A DNA stretch of 64,000 nucleotides, from assembly GCF_900638305.1 (NCBI RefSeq), contig NZ_LR134506.1:2294001-2358000 (forward strand), read 5' to 3'. Within the stretch, counting starts at the first letter, position 1; each line of letters opens with the position of its first letter. This document shows, piece after piece, positions 25,601 to 35,407 of the stretch. Made by a program: the position numbers and the translations under genes. The notes beneath the pieces were generated by a model. It was not told the origin of the DNA. It did not search any database and saw nothing but the letters and a program-made list of their open reading frames with translations. This DNA is from Porphyromonas cangingivalis (GTDB taxonomy: Bacteria > Bacteroidota > Bacteroidia > Bacteroidales > Porphyromonadaceae).

Positions 25601-26953
25601 ATGGCAAATGTGATTAAAATCAAGAAAGGATTGGATATCAATCTCGTGGGCAAAGCATCTGAGGTCGATATCCCTGTATCTATGGGTGAGATCTTCGGTG
25701 TCGTGCCGGATCATTATCCCGGATTTGTCCCCAAACTATCGATCAAAGTGGGTGACCGTGTCAAAGCCGGTACGCCCGTCCTTTATCATAAATTGTTCCC
25801 TCAGCTCGTCGTGACTGCTCCTGTGAGTGGTGAAGTGGTCGAGATCCACAGAGGTGAAAAGCGTAAGATACTTAGCATCAACATCAAGGCTGATGCGACA
25901 CAGGAGTACGAACACTTCGATGTGGCGAATGTCGCTTCGATGGGAGTTGACGACCTCAAGGCGTTGCTCCTAAAATCGGGGATGCTCGCTCTCGTGCGCC
26001 AACGTCCTTATGACTATGTCGTCAATCCCGATGTGACACCAAGAGATATCTTCGTGACTGCACAGATGACGGCACCACTCACCCCTGACACCGAGTTTGT
26101 GATCAAGGGACAAGAGGCCTATCTCCAAAAGGGGATCGATGCTTTGGCCAAGCTGACATCGGGCTCTGTTTATGTGGGTACAAAGCAGGGGAGCGCACTC
26201 AGATTGTCCAACTGCAAGACTTACGAAGTCGTGGGACCACATCCTGCAGGTAATGTGGGTGTGCTCATCAATCACACTGCGCCTGTCAACAAGGGTGAGA
26301 CGGTGTGGACGCTTTCGGCTACCGAACTCGTCATCATCGGTCGTTTCCTTGCCACAGGCAAGGTGGATATGACTAAGAAGATTGCTTTCGTCGGTGCTCG
26401 TATGGAAAAGAGGGGATACGCAAATGTCCTTCCCGGAGCTGATATTCACACACTTGTGGCAGATAAGCTCGGCAACAATACTGACGATCTTCGCATCATC
26501 GATGGCGATGTCCTTACAGGTGTGCAGGTGATCGGTGACTACAAGTACCTCAGCCCATACAGCAACCTCGTGACTGCGATCAACGAAGGTGCAGATACGC
26601 ACGAGATGTTTGGCTGGGCTATGCCGGGCTTCGGCAAGTTCAGTATGAGTCGTAGCTTTCCGGCCTTCCTTATGGGTAAGAACAAAGAGTACGACATCGA
26701 TGCACGTATCCGTGGCGGACAGCGTGCGATCATCGTCTCCAACGAGTACGACAAGGTATTCCCTATGGATATCTATCCCGAATACCTGCTCAAGTCCATC
26801 ATCACATTCGACATTGACAAGATGGAGAGCCTCGGTATCTACGAAGTCGCTCCCGAAGACTTCGCTCTATGTGAGTTCGTCGATACCTCTAAGCTTGAGA
26901 TACAGTACATCGTACGCAAGGGGTTGGATGAGTTGTTCAAGGAAATGAATTGA
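25601..26953 (+). CDS. nqrA: Na+-translocating NADH:quinone reductase subunit A
   Basis: First of six subunits of the Na+-pumping respiratory complex that oxidises NADH, reduces quinone and exports Na+. 450 aa, normal length, no membrane helices. The N-terminus MANVIKIKKGLDINLVG is the family hallmark, followed by the barrel-sandwich part (KVGDRVKAGTPVLYHKLFP, APVSGEVVEIHRGEKRKILSI). The operon nqrABCDEF is complete, in the usual order, and has its own promoter and terminator. Confidence 0.97.
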   Translation: MANVIKIKKGLDINLVGKASEVDIPVSMGEIFGVVPDHYPGFVPKLSIKVGDRVKAGTPVLYHKLFPQLVVTAPVSGEVVEIHRGEKRKILSINIKADATQEYEHFDVANVASMGVDDLKALLLKSGMLALVRQRPYDYVVNPDVTPRDIFVTAQMTAPLTPDTEFVIKGQEAYLQKGIDALAKLTSGSVYVGTKQGSALRLSNCKTYEVVGPHPAGNVGVLINHTAPVNKGETVWTLSATELVIIGRFLATGKVDMTKKIAFVGARMEKRGYANVLPGADIHTLVADKLGNNTDDLRIIDGDVLTGVQVIGDYKYLSPYSNLVTAINEGADTHEMFGWAMPGFGKFSMSRSFPAFLMGKNKEYDIDARIRGGQRAIIVSNEYDKVFPMDIYPEYLLKSIITFDIDKMESLGIYEVAPEDFALCEFVDTSKLEIQYIVRKGLDELFKEMN

Positions 26954-27007
26954 TCTCATCCGAATGTATTTAAGGTTAGAAATCCACATATATAAAAAGA
27001 TACAACA

Positions 27008-28213
27008 TTGAAAGCGTTAAGAAAATACATAGATAAGATCAAGCCGACATTCTCCGAAGGAGGTAAGTTGGCCAGTCTCCATTCGGTCTTCGATGGCTTA
27101 GAGACATTCCTCTTTGTCCCTGCCAAGACCTCCAAGCGCGGTGTACATATCCACGACTCCACGGACTCGAAGCGCACGATGACGGTCGTCGTGCTTGCCT
27201 TGATGCCTGCGCTGTTCTTCGGGATGTACAACATCGGGTATCAGCACTACCTCGCCATCGGTCAGAGCTTATCATTCTGGACGATGTTTGCCTTTGGGCT
27301 TTTGACCATGGTCCCAAAGATCATTGTCTCTTATCTCTCAGTCTTGGGAGTAGAGTTCGCCATTGCGCAGATCAAGAAGCACGAAGTGGCAGAAGGTGCT
27401 CTTGTCACAGGGATGCTCATCCCACTCATCGTCCCTGTGGATACACCACTTTGGATGATCGCTGTGGCAGCAGTCATCTCTGTCATATTTGCTAAGGAAG
27501 TGTTCGGTGGTACAGGATACAATATCTTCAACGTAGCCCTTGTCACACGTGCGATCCTCTTCTTCGGTTATCCTTTGGCTATGTCAGGAGATGAGGTGTT
27601 TGTCCGTACCGGTACTACTTTCGGTATGGGCGCAGGTAGTGTGGTCGATGGCTTCTCGGGCGCAACTCCTCTTGGTCAGGCAGCTTTGGCTGAAGGTGTG
27701 CCTCAGATACACAACATCATCGGACAACCACTCACCACGATGGATTACTTCATCGGGCTTATCCCCGGATCTATCGGTGAGACCTCAGTCTTGGCGATCC
27801 TCATCGGTGCTGTGATGCTACTCATCACCGGTATCGCGAGCTGGAAGATCATGCTCTCAGTCTTTGTCGGAGGGTTCCTCACAGCTCTTGGTTTCAATGC
27901 GATCGGTGCAAATGGTCCAATGCTTCTTTCGGCAGTGGATCACATCCTGCTCGGTGGTTTTGCGTTCGGTGCAGTATTCATGGCTACCGATCCTGTGACA
28001 GCCGCACGTACAGAGACGGGTAAGTATATCTACGGCTTTTTCATCGGAGTCTTTGCAATCCTTATCCGTACCCTCAACCCCGGTTATCCCGAAGGTATGA
28101 TGCTTGCGATCCTATTGATGAACTTCTTTGCTCCGCTCATCGACTTCTATGTCGTCGATGCAAACGTCCGTATGCGTTCGAAGCGTGCAGCAAAGACCGT
28201 CAAGTCTGTCTAA
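27008..28213 (+). CDS. nqrB: NQR subunit B (membrane, covalent FMN and riboflavin)
   Basis: 401 aa, about ten membrane helices. It carries a covalent FMN on a threonine in the motif SGAT (S217-T220, context DGFSGATPLGQA) and takes part in the Na+ pathway. The gene appears to use a TTG start at 27008: this gives MKALRKYIDKIKPTF, the conserved NqrB N-terminus, and no ATG fits. It starts 54 bp after nqrA. Confidence 0.96.
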   Translation: MKALRKYIDKIKPTFSEGGKLASLHSVFDGLETFLFVPAKTSKRGVHIHDSTDSKRTMTVVVLALMPALFFGMYNIGYQHYLAIGQSLSFWTMFAFGLLTMVPKIIVSYLSVLGVEFAIAQIKKHEVAEGALVTGMLIPLIVPVDTPLWMIAVAAVISVIFAKEVFGGTGYNIFNVALVTRAILFFGYPLAMSGDEVFVRTGTTFGMGAGSVVDGFSGATPLGQAALAEGVPQIHNIIGQPLTTMDYFIGLIPGSIGETSVLAILIGAVMLLITGIASWKIMLSVFVGGFLTALGFNAIGANGPMLLSAVDHILLGGFAFGAVFMATDPVTAARTETGKYIYGFFIGVFAILIRTLNPGYPEGMMLAILLMNFFAPLIDFYVVDANVRMRSKRAAKTVKSV

Positions 28214-28237
28214 TCTCACTAAGCAGAACAAATTATT

Positions 28238-28942
28238 ATGAATAAGAATAGTAATCTATATACGATCACTTATGCTGCAGTGATGGTTATCCTTGTAGCG
28301 ATAGGTCTTGCGTTTACTTCACAAGTACTCAGAGAGGATCAGCGTAAGAACGAAAATGTGGACAAGATGCAACAGATCCTTCGTGCCCTCAGGGTCGATG
28401 ACAGCAAGGCAACTGCTATCGCGACCTACAACGAAGTCATTACAGATGCTTTCTTGGTAGACGAATCCGGTAATGTAGTCGAAGGTTCGAACGGTATCGA
28501 TGAGAAGTCTCCGGCCTTCACCATGGATCTCAAGTCTATCGGTAAGGACGGTAAGATGCCTGTCTTTGTTGCGAATGTACAAGGTGTTACCAAGTATGTA
28601 CTCGGTCTTTATGGTCAAGGTCTATGGGGACCTGTATGGGGGTATGTTTCTCTTGACGAAGATAAGACCACTGTCCACGGCGTCGACTTCAGCCATGCCA
28701 GCGAAACTCCCGGCCTCGGTGCCAAGATCACAGAAGAAGCCTTCAGAGGACAATTCCCTGAGAAGAAGATCTTCAATGATCAAGGTACATATACCAGCGT
28801 GGCAGTCATCAAGCCAGGCTCTCATGTCCCTGCAGGTCAGGATTATGTCGATGGTATCTCAGGCAGTACACTTACCTCTAAGGGGGTACACAATATGCTT
28901 TTTGACAGCATCAAGAAGTACGAACAATTTTTGACTAAGTAA
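28238..28942 (+). CDS. nqrC: NQR subunit C (periplasmic FMN domain)
   Basis: 234 aa. One N-terminal membrane helix (about 9-29) and a periplasmic FMN-binding domain. The covalent FMN site is the SGST motif at 208-211, context DGISGSTLTSKGV, in which the Thr carries the flavin. Also seen: the conserved GPVWGYVSLD and ETPGLGAKI segments. It starts 24 bp after nqrB. Confidence 0.96.
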   Translation: MNKNSNLYTITYAAVMVILVAIGLAFTSQVLREDQRKNENVDKMQQILRALRVDDSKATAIATYNEVITDAFLVDESGNVVEGSNGIDEKSPAFTMDLKSIGKDGKMPVFVANVQGVTKYVLGLYGQGLWGPVWGYVSLDEDKTTVHGVDFSHASETPGLGAKITEEAFRGQFPEKKIFNDQGTYTSVAVIKPGSHVPAGQDYVDGISGSTLTSKGVHNMLFDSIKKYEQFLTK

Positions 28943-28953
28943 GATAATAAGAT

Positions 28954-29586
28954 ATGGCACTATTTGATAAGAAGAACAGAGAGACCCTTCTCGGCCCATT
29001 GGCTAAGAACAATCCCGTTGTCGTACAGATGCTCGGGATATGCTCCGCCCTCGCCGTCACAGCAAGTCTCAAGCCCTCTATTGTTATGGCCGTCTCCGTG
29101 ACGATCGTCATTGCCTTTGCTAACGTCATCATCTCGTTGCTCCGTAATACGATCCCCAGCCGTATCCGTATCATCGTTCAGTTGGTTGTCTGTGCTGCAC
29201 TTGTGACCATCGTCAGCGAAGTCCTCAAGGCTTATGCTTATGATGTCAGCAAGGAGTTGTCCGTCTTCATCGGGCTCATCATCACCAACTGTATTCTCAT
29301 GGGACGTCTCGAAGCCTTCGCTCTTGGCAATGGCCCTTGGCCATCGCTCCTCGACGGTATCGGCAACGGTCTTGGTTACGGTATCATCCTCGTTATCGTC
29401 GGCTTTTTCCGTGAACTCTTCGGCTCCGGCTCACTCCTCGGTTATCAGGTCATCCCACAGTCGTTTTACGATATGGGTTATGCCAACAACGGTTTGATGA
29501 TCCTTCCTCCGATGGCACTCATCATCGTTGCGGTGATCATCTGGGTACACCGTTCGTACGACAAGGATCTCCAAGAGAACGCCTAA
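28954..29586 (+). CDS. nqrD: NQR subunit D
   Basis: 210 aa, six membrane helices. NqrD and NqrE are homologous and together hold an iron site in the membrane core. Seen: the start LLGPLAKNNPVVVQMLGICSALAVT, and the conserved TNCILMGRLEAFAL containing a cysteine on the iron-binding half-helix. It starts 11 bp after nqrC. Confidence 0.96.
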   Translation: MALFDKKNRETLLGPLAKNNPVVVQMLGICSALAVTASLKPSIVMAVSVTIVIAFANVIISLLRNTIPSRIRIIVQLVVCAALVTIVSEVLKAYAYDVSKELSVFIGLIITNCILMGRLEAFALGNGPWPSLLDGIGNGLGYGIILVIVGFFRELFGSGSLLGYQVIPQSFYDMGYANNGLMILPPMALIIVAVIIWVHRSYDKDLQENA

Positions 29587-29627
29587 GTAACTACTCTATC
29601 GTAAAATGAATTAAACAAGATATAAAG

Positions 29628-30245
29628 ATGCAAGAATATCTCAGCTTATTTGTCAAGTCCATCTTTGTAGACAACATGGTCTTCGCATACTATCTCGGTA
29701 TGTGTTCGTACCTTGCTGTTTCGAAGAATGTCAAGACCTCTCTCGGTCTCGGTATAGCGGTTACTTTTGTCCTTGTATGTACGGTGCCCATCAACTATCT
29801 TCTTGAGAACTATGTCCTCAAGGAGGGCGCACTCGCATGGTTGGGCGAAGAGTATGCAGATGTCAATCTCAGCTTCCTCGGACTCATCATCTTTATCGCT
29901 GTCATCGCTTCCTTCGTTCAGTTGGTCGAGATGATCGTGGAGCGTTTCAGCCCATCGCTGTACGCCTCTTTGGGTATCTTCTTACCTCTTATTGCGGTGA
30001 ACTGTGCCATCCTCGGTGGATCACTCTTCATGCAACAGCGCAACTTCGACAATGTCGGTATGGCTGCGACCTATGGTCTCGGTTCGGGCATTGGCTGGTT
30101 GTTGGCGATCATCGGTATGGCGGCCATCCGTGAGAAGCTCGCTTACTCCGATGTCCCCAAGCCACTCAAAGGTCTTGGTATTACCTTTATCATCACCGGT
30201 CTGGCAGGTATAGCCTTCATGTGCTTCTCAGGTCTCACGATCTAA
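29628..30245 (+). CDS. nqrE: NQR subunit E
   Basis: 205 aa, six membrane helices, homologous to NqrD in inverted topology. The start [33 protein letters not shown] is close to the family pattern, and [11 protein letters not shown] supplies the second conserved cysteine region. Forty-one base pairs separate it from nqrD. Confidence 0.96.
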   Translation: MQEYLSLFVKSIFVDNMVFAYYLGMCSYLAVSKNVKTSLGLGIAVTFVLVCTVPINYLLENYVLKEGALAWLGEEYADVNLSFLGLIIFIAVIASFVQLVEMIVERFSPSLYASLGIFLPLIAVNCAILGGSLFMQQRNFDNVGMAATYGLGSGIGWLLAIIGMAAIREKLAYSDVPKPLKGLGITFIITGLAGIAFMCFSGLTI

Positions 30246-30288
30246 GCCAAGCGACCATTTTTCACTAACTGATAAATAATACATCATA

Positions 30289-31545
30289 ATGATTTTTCAA
30301 GCAATATCAACCACTACTATTGTGGCGAGCGTGGTCGTCTTCCTTGTGATTACGCTCATATTGGTCCTTGCGCTGTTATTTGCTAAGTCAAAACTCGTGC
30401 CATCCGGAAATGTCACATTGAAGATCAATGGTGAGAAAGAGTACGAAGCCCCTATGGGTGGTACGCTCCTCAACACCCTTCAGAGCCAAGGCATCTTCCT
30501 CTCCTCCGCTTGTGGTGGTTCAGGCTCATGCGGTCAGTGTCGCTGTCGTGTGACCGAAGGTGGTGGCGAGATCCTCCCTACCGAAAAGCCATTTTTCTCT
30601 CGCAAGGAGATCAAGGCAGACTGGAGACTATCATGTCAGACCAAGGTTAAAAATGACATGGAGATCATTGTTCCCGAAGAAGTCTTCGGAGTCAAGGAGT
30701 GGGAATGTACTGTCGTGTCGAACAAGAACGTCGCTTCATTCATCAAGGAATTTGTCGTCAAGCTCCCCGAAGGCGAAGTCCTCGACTTCAAGGCTGGTAG
30801 CTACGCACAGATCTCCATTCCTAAGTACGACATCAAGTTCTCAGACATGGAAATCGAGGATAGGTTTAAGCCCGAGTGGGACAAATTTAAGCTATGGCCT
30901 CTGACCTGTAAGAACACCGAAGAGACCGTGCGTGCTTACTCTATGGCGAACTACCCTGCCGAGGGCAATATCATCACCCTCAACGTACGTATCGCCACAC
31001 CTCCGTTCGATCGCTCGACCGGTACATGGCAGGCAGGCATCAGCCCCGGTATCTCATCATCATACATCTTCAGCCTCAAGCCGGGTGACAAGGTGACGAT
31101 GTCAGGACCTTACGGAGACTTCCACATCCAAGACACAGATGCCGAGATGTTGTACATCGGTGGTGGTGCAGGTATGGCACCCCTCCGCGCACAGATCCTT
31201 CACCTCTTCCGTACCCTCGAGACAGGCCGTAAGGTGTCATATTGGTACGGTGCACGTTCGAAGAACGAAATCTTCTACGAAGAAGACTTCCGTGAGCTCG
31301 AAGAGAAGTTCCCTAACTTCAAGTTCCACATCGCCCTCTCCGAACCACGTCCTGAGGACAACTGGACTGGCTTCACCGGCTTTATCCACGAAGTCATACG
31401 CGACAACTACCTCGCAGCACACGAAGCACCCGAAGATATCGAATACTATATGTGCGGTCCCGGTCCTATGGCCAACGCCGTCAAGATCATGCTCGACAAT
31501 CTCGGAGTTCCACGCGAACAGCTATACTTCGACGACTTCGGTTAA
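30289..31545 (+). CDS. nqrF: NQR subunit F (NADH-oxidising, 2Fe-2S and FAD)
   Basis: 418 aa. One N-terminal helix (about 10-32), a ferredoxin-type [2Fe-2S] domain with Cys 75, 81, 84 and 116 ([16 protein letters not shown]), then FAD and NADH domains: RAYSMANYP for flavin, [13 protein letters not shown] for nucleotide, and the C-terminal YMCGPGPM. All cofactor ligands are in place. Last gene of the operon, followed by a strong terminator. Confidence 0.97.
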   Translation: MIFQAISTTTIVASVVVFLVITLILVLALLFAKSKLVPSGNVTLKINGEKEYEAPMGGTLLNTLQSQGIFLSSACGGSGSCGQCRCRVTEGGGEILPTEKPFFSRKEIKADWRLSCQTKVKNDMEIIVPEEVFGVKEWECTVVSNKNVASFIKEFVVKLPEGEVLDFKAGSYAQISIPKYDIKFSDMEIEDRFKPEWDKFKLWPLTCKNTEETVRAYSMANYPAEGNIITLNVRIATPPFDRSTGTWQAGISPGISSSYIFSLKPGDKVTMSGPYGDFHIQDTDAEMLYIGGGAGMAPLRAQILHLFRTLETGRKVSYWYGARSKNEIFYEEDFRELEEKFPNFKFHIALSEPRPEDNWTGFTGFIHEVIRDNYLAAHEAPEDIEYYMCGPGPMANAVKIMLDNLGVPREQLYFDDFG

Positions 31546-31570
31546 TCCCCGTCGTCATTCCTATAATATA

Positions 31571-31609
31571 CAGCACCCCGATACTGCATTCGCAAGTATC
31601 GGGGTGCTG
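31571..31609 (+). terminator. Terminator of the nqr operon
   Basis: A perfect 15-bp stem (31571-31585 with 31595-31609), 9-nt loop, then TGTTTTTATCC. Twenty-five base pairs past the nqrF stop. Confidence 0.92.
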
Positions 31610-31655
31610 TGTTTTTATCCCCATTAAAGGAGTAACTTTCTCTGCTATTTGCTCT

Positions 31656-31663
31656 TATTTTTG
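31656..31663 (+). promoter_or_regulatory. -7 box TAttTTTG upstream of the SIR2/TPR gene
   Basis: Exact TAnnTTTG match about 110 bp before the ATG at 31775, implying a fairly long leader. Confidence 0.45.
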
Positions 31664-31774
31664 TACATTTATGTTCGTGAAAGTTCCCAATGCCGTCTTT
31701 GTTTGTGTATCCACAATCCAAAGTAAGTTGGGGAGCTCAAGAAAGAATGTGTTTTCTCTAATACTAAATATCAA

Positions 31775-34700
31775 ATGAGTATATCTATACCACCGGGATT
31801 AAAGAAGGCCGTTGAGACAGGAAATCTTGTCTTGTTTGTGGGTGCGGGTTTGTCGTATAATCTAAAGAATTCTTCCGGTGCCAAATTAGGTGGTTGGAAT
31901 GACTTGGTTACTGCTATCCTTGATCATCTTATAGAGTTAGGTCATGATGATGTGGCGGAGCCTCTGAAACAATTGGTGGGGAAATATGATCCCATAACGA
32001 TTCTTGATCTAATAGAAAGTCATAAACAATCGCCTTTAGATGATATTAGTGACTTTGTGAAGAGTTTCTTTAAGTTGCATGAGGATAACAATTACGATCT
32101 TCATCGGGATCTGTATGGGTTATCTCGCATAATTGTCACAACAAATTATGATTGCGCTTTTGAAACAGCTGTAGACGAACTCAGAGATAATAAGGCGTAT
32201 AAGGGGAAAAATCATGAATTAGCTCGATATAGGAAAGACGATGCTCCGATGTTATTCAAACTACATGGGTGTGTGGAGGATGCCGATTCCATGGTCTTGT
32301 TTCCTTCAGGATATAGAGAGCTATACGATAATGATTCGATAGATGCAGAACATGTTTTATGGGTATTGGGAAATATTATTTACAACAAAACTATTCTATT
32401 TCTCGGAACAGGTTTAGGGGATTATCAAATCAATAATATATTCAAGAGAATAGGAAGGTTGTTGGGAAAACACAACCAAAAGCATTTCATTATTACAACA
32501 CAAAATAGACTTGATAGCACCCTCGAAAATTTTCTTAGCCCTATAACCATTAGTTCCTACGACAGGGTGTCGCAAGTTATAGGTCAGCTTCTGGACATTA
32601 AAAGGAGTGCGGAAAATGAAAAGAATGCTCAAGATCAAATCTATAGGAGGCAACTTGAGGAACTTGGGGAAAAAACTAAGAGCCTTGAAGAGCAGCTCAA
32701 ACGTGAGCAGAGTGAGAGCAACATGCTAAAAATACTCCTGAATCGAGAAGCTATTAATCGCTTCGCAATGGGTGTAAAACATAGTTTGGTGGAGGAGTAC
32801 TTAGAGGCTTCAGGAGAATATAAGGCTGCGACAGAGATAAAGTCAAACTTTCATCAGGCATATAACAATTGGGGTAATGCTTTAGAAAGTTTGGCTTCGA
32901 AGAAGTCAGGGGAAGAATCCGAAGATCTTTATGCGCAGGCCTTTGAGAAATATGAGTTGGCCATAAAGCATAAGTCTGATTATTATGAGGCATATTACAA
33001 TTGGGGTAATGCTTTAGCAAGTTTGGCTTCGAAGAAGTCAGGGGAAGAATCCGAAGATCTTTATGTGCAAGCCTTTGAGAAATATGGGTTGGCCACAAAG
33101 TATAAGCCCGATTATCATCAGGCATATAACAATTGGGGTAATGCTTTAGAAAGTTTGGCTTCGAAGAAGTCAGGGGAAGAATCCGAAGATCTTTATGCGC
33201 AGGCCTTTGAGAAATATGGGTTGGCCACAAAGTATAAGCCCGATTATCATCAGGCATATAACAATTGGGGTGTCGCTTTAAAAGGTTTGGCTTCGAAGAA
33301 GTCAGGGGAAGAATCCGAAGATCTTTATGCGCAGGCCTTTGAGAAATATGGGTTGGCCATAAAGCATAAGTCTGATTATTATGAGGCATATTACAATTGG
33401 GGTAATGCTTTAGCAAGTTTGGCTTCGAAGAAGTCAGGGGAAGAATCCGAAGATCTTTATGTGCAAGCCTTTGAGAAATATGGGTTGGCCACAAAGTATA
33501 AGTCTGATTATCATCAGGCATATAACAATTGGGGTAATGCTTTAGAAAGTTTGGCTTCGAAGAAGTCAGGGGAAGAATCCGAAGATCTTTATGTGCAAGC
33601 CTTTGAGAAATATGGGTTGGCCACAAAGTATAAGCCCGATTATCACAAGGCATATAACAATTGGGGTAATGCTTTAGAAAGTTTGGCTTCGAAGAAGTCA
33701 GGGGAAGAATCCGAAGATCTTTATGCGCAGGCCTTTGAGAAATATGAGTTGGCCATAAAGCATAAGTCTGATTATTATGAGGCATATTACAATTGGGGTA
33801 ATGCTTTAGAAAGTTTGGCTTCGAAGAAGTCAGGGGAAGAATCCGAAGATCTTTATGTGCAAGCCTTTGAGAAATATGGGTTGGCCACAAAGTATAAGCC
33901 CGATTATCATCAGGCATATAACAATTGGGGTAATGCTTTAGAAAGTTTGGCTTCGAAGAAGTCAGGGGAAGAATCCGAAGATCTTTATGCGCAGGCCTTT
34001 GAGAAATATGGGTTGGCCACAAAGTATAAGCCCGATTATCATCAGGCATATAACAATTGGGGTGTCGCTTTAAAAGGTTTGGCTTCGAAGAAGTCAGGGG
34101 AAGAATCCGAAGATCTTTATGCGCAGGCCTTTGAGAAATATGGGTTGGCCATAAAGCATAAGTCTGATTATTATGAGGCATATTACAATTGGGGTAATGC
34201 TTTAGCAAGTTTGGCTTCGAAGAAGTCAGGGGAAGAATCCGAAGATCTTTATGTGCAAGCCTTTGAGAAATATGGGTTGGCCACAAAGTATAAGTCTGAT
34301 TATCATCAGGCATATAACAATTGGGGTAATGCTTTAGAAAGTTTGGCTTCGAAGAAGTCAGGGGAAGAATCCGAAGATCTTTATGTGCAAGCCTTTGAGA
34401 AATATGGGTTGGCCACAAAGTATAAGCCCGATTATCACAAGGCATATAACAATTGGGGTAATGCTTTAGAAAGTTTGGCTTCGAAGAAGTCAGGGGAAGA
34501 ATCCGAAGATCTTTATGCGCAGGCCTTTGAGAAATATGGGTTGGCCATAAAGCATAAGTCTGATTATCATCAGGCATATTACAATTGGGGTAATGCTTTA
34601 GAAAGTTTGGCTTCGAAGAAGTCAGGGGAAGAATCCGAAGATCTTTATGTGCAAGCCTTTGAGAAATATGGGTTGACCACAAAGTATAAGCCCGATTATC

Positions 34701-35407
34701 ATCAGGCATATAACAATTGGGGTAATGCTTTAGAAAGTTTGGCTTCGAAGAAGTCAGGGGAAGAATCCGAAGATCTTTATGTGCAAGCCTTTGAGAAATA
34801 TGGGTTGGCCACAAAGTATAAGCCCGATTATCATCAGGCATATAACAATTGGGGTAATGCTTTAGAAAGTTTGGCTTCGAAGAAGTCAGGGGAAGAATCC
34901 GAAGATCTTTATGTGCAAGCCTTTGAGAAATATGGGTTGGCCACAAAGTATAAGCCCGATTATCACAAGGCATATAACAATTGGGGTAATGCTTTAGAAA
35001 GTTTGGCTTCGAAGAAGTCAGGGGAAGAATCCGAAGATCTTTATGCGCAGGCCTTTGAGAAATATGGGTTGGCCACAAAGTATAAGCCCGATTATCACAA
35101 GGCATATAACAATTGGGGTAATGCTTTAGAAAGTTTGGCTTCGAAGAAGTCAGGGGAAGAATCCGAAGATCTTTATGCGCAGGCCTTTGAGAAATATGGG
35201 TTGGCCACAAAGTATAAGCCCGATTATCATCAGGCATATTACAATTGGGGTAATGCTTTAGAAAGTTTGGCTTCGAAGAAGTCAGGGGAAGAATCCGAAG
35301 ATCTTTATGCGCAGGCCTTTGGGAAATATGAGTTGGCAACAAAGTATAAGCCCGATGATCATGAGGCATATAACAATTGGGGTTCTGCTTTATGTGAATT
35401 AGCGTAG
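31775..35407 (+). CDS. SIR2-domain protein with 19 near-identical TPR-like repeats, ended by an in-frame amber codon
   Basis: 1210 aa to the TAG at 35405-35407. The N-terminal SIR2-like domain (about 12-275) has the NAD-site pattern of the family: FVGAGLS (GAG 23-25), TTNYD (122-126), KLHG with the candidate catalytic His 164, and GTGLGDYQI (211-219). A charged coiled coil follows (about 280-320), then a solenoid from about 330 of 44-residue units. SIR2 domains of this kind are NAD-cleaving effectors in several anti-phage systems; here that is inference. AT-rich codon use against its neighbours, a position just past the nqr terminator and no partner gene suggest a transferred single-gene module. 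The frame continues for 90 codons beyond the stop. Confidence 0.85.
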   Translation: MSISIPPGLKKAVETGNLVLFVGAGLSYNLKNSSGAKLGGWNDLVTAILDHLIELGHDDVAEPLKQLVGKYDPITILDLIESHKQSPLDDISDFVKSFFKLHEDNNYDLHRDLYGLSRIIVTTNYDCAFETAVDELRDNKAYKGKNHELARYRKDDAPMLFKLHGCVEDADSMVLFPSGYRELYDNDSIDAEHVLWVLGNIIYNKTILFLGTGLGDYQINNIFKRIGRLLGKHNQKHFIITTQNRLDSTLENFLSPITISSYDRVSQVIGQLLDIKRSAENEKNAQDQIYRRQLEELGEKTKSLEEQLKREQSESNMLKILLNREAINRFAMGVKHSLVEEYLEASGEYKAATEIKSNFHQAYNNWGNALESLASKKSGEESEDLYAQAFEKYELAIKHKSDYYEAYYNWGNALASLASKKSGEESEDLYVQAFEKYGLATKYKPDYHQAYNNWGNALESLASKKSGEESEDLYAQAFEKYGLATKYKPDYHQAYNNWGVALKGLASKKSGEESEDLYAQAFEKYGLAIKHKSDYYEAYYNWGNALASLASKKSGEESEDLYVQAFEKYGLATKYKSDYHQAYNNWGNALESLASKKSGEESEDLYVQAFEKYGLATKYKPDYHKAYNNWGNALESLASKKSGEESEDLYAQAFEKYELAIKHKSDYYEAYYNWGNALESLASKKSGEESEDLYVQAFEKYGLATKYKPDYHQAYNNWGNALESLASKKSGEESEDLYAQAFEKYGLATKYKPDYHQAYNNWGVALKGLASKKSGEESEDLYAQAFEKYGLAIKHKSDYYEAYYNWGNALASLASKKSGEESEDLYVQAFEKYGLATKYKSDYHQAYNNWGNALESLASKKSGEESEDLYVQAFEKYGLATKYKPDYHKAYNNWGNALESLASKKSGEESEDLYAQAFEKYGLAIKHKSDYHQAYYNWGNALESLASKKSGEESEDLYVQAFEKYGLTTKYKPDYHQAYNNWGNALESLASKKSGEESEDLYVQAFEKYGLATKYKPDYHQAYNNWGNALESLASKKSGEESEDLYVQAFEKYGLATKYKPDYHKAYNNWGNALESLASKKSGEESEDLYAQAFEKYGLATKYKPDYHKAYNNWGNALESLASKKSGEESEDLYAQAFEKYGLATKYKPDYHQAYYNWGNALESLASKKSGEESEDLYAQAFGKYELATKYKPDDHEAYNNWGSALCELA
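32837..35404 (+). repeat. Nineteen 132-bp tandem repeats inside the SIR2/TPR gene
   Basis: The segment GGCTTCGAAGAAGTCAGGGG recurs every 132 bp from 32893 to 35269, giving 19 units plus a final part unit. Each encodes 44 residues: a helix with QAYNNWGNALESLA, a fixed loop SKKSGEESEDLY, and a helix QAFEKYGLATKYK. Only a few positions vary (HQ, HK or YE before AY; NN or YN; AQ or VQ; TKYK or IKHK). A six-unit block (792 bp) is itself almost duplicated: units 1-6 match units 7-12, including the rare GVALKG unit at both 33271 and 34063. Confidence 0.95.

Noticed and set aside
32754-35369. An 871-codon open frame on the minus strand opposite the SIR2/TPR repeats
   Set aside because: It is open only because the 132-bp unit is a multiple of three, so one stop-free antisense unit is copied 19 times. 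It has no start signal and gives a repetitive, implausible protein.
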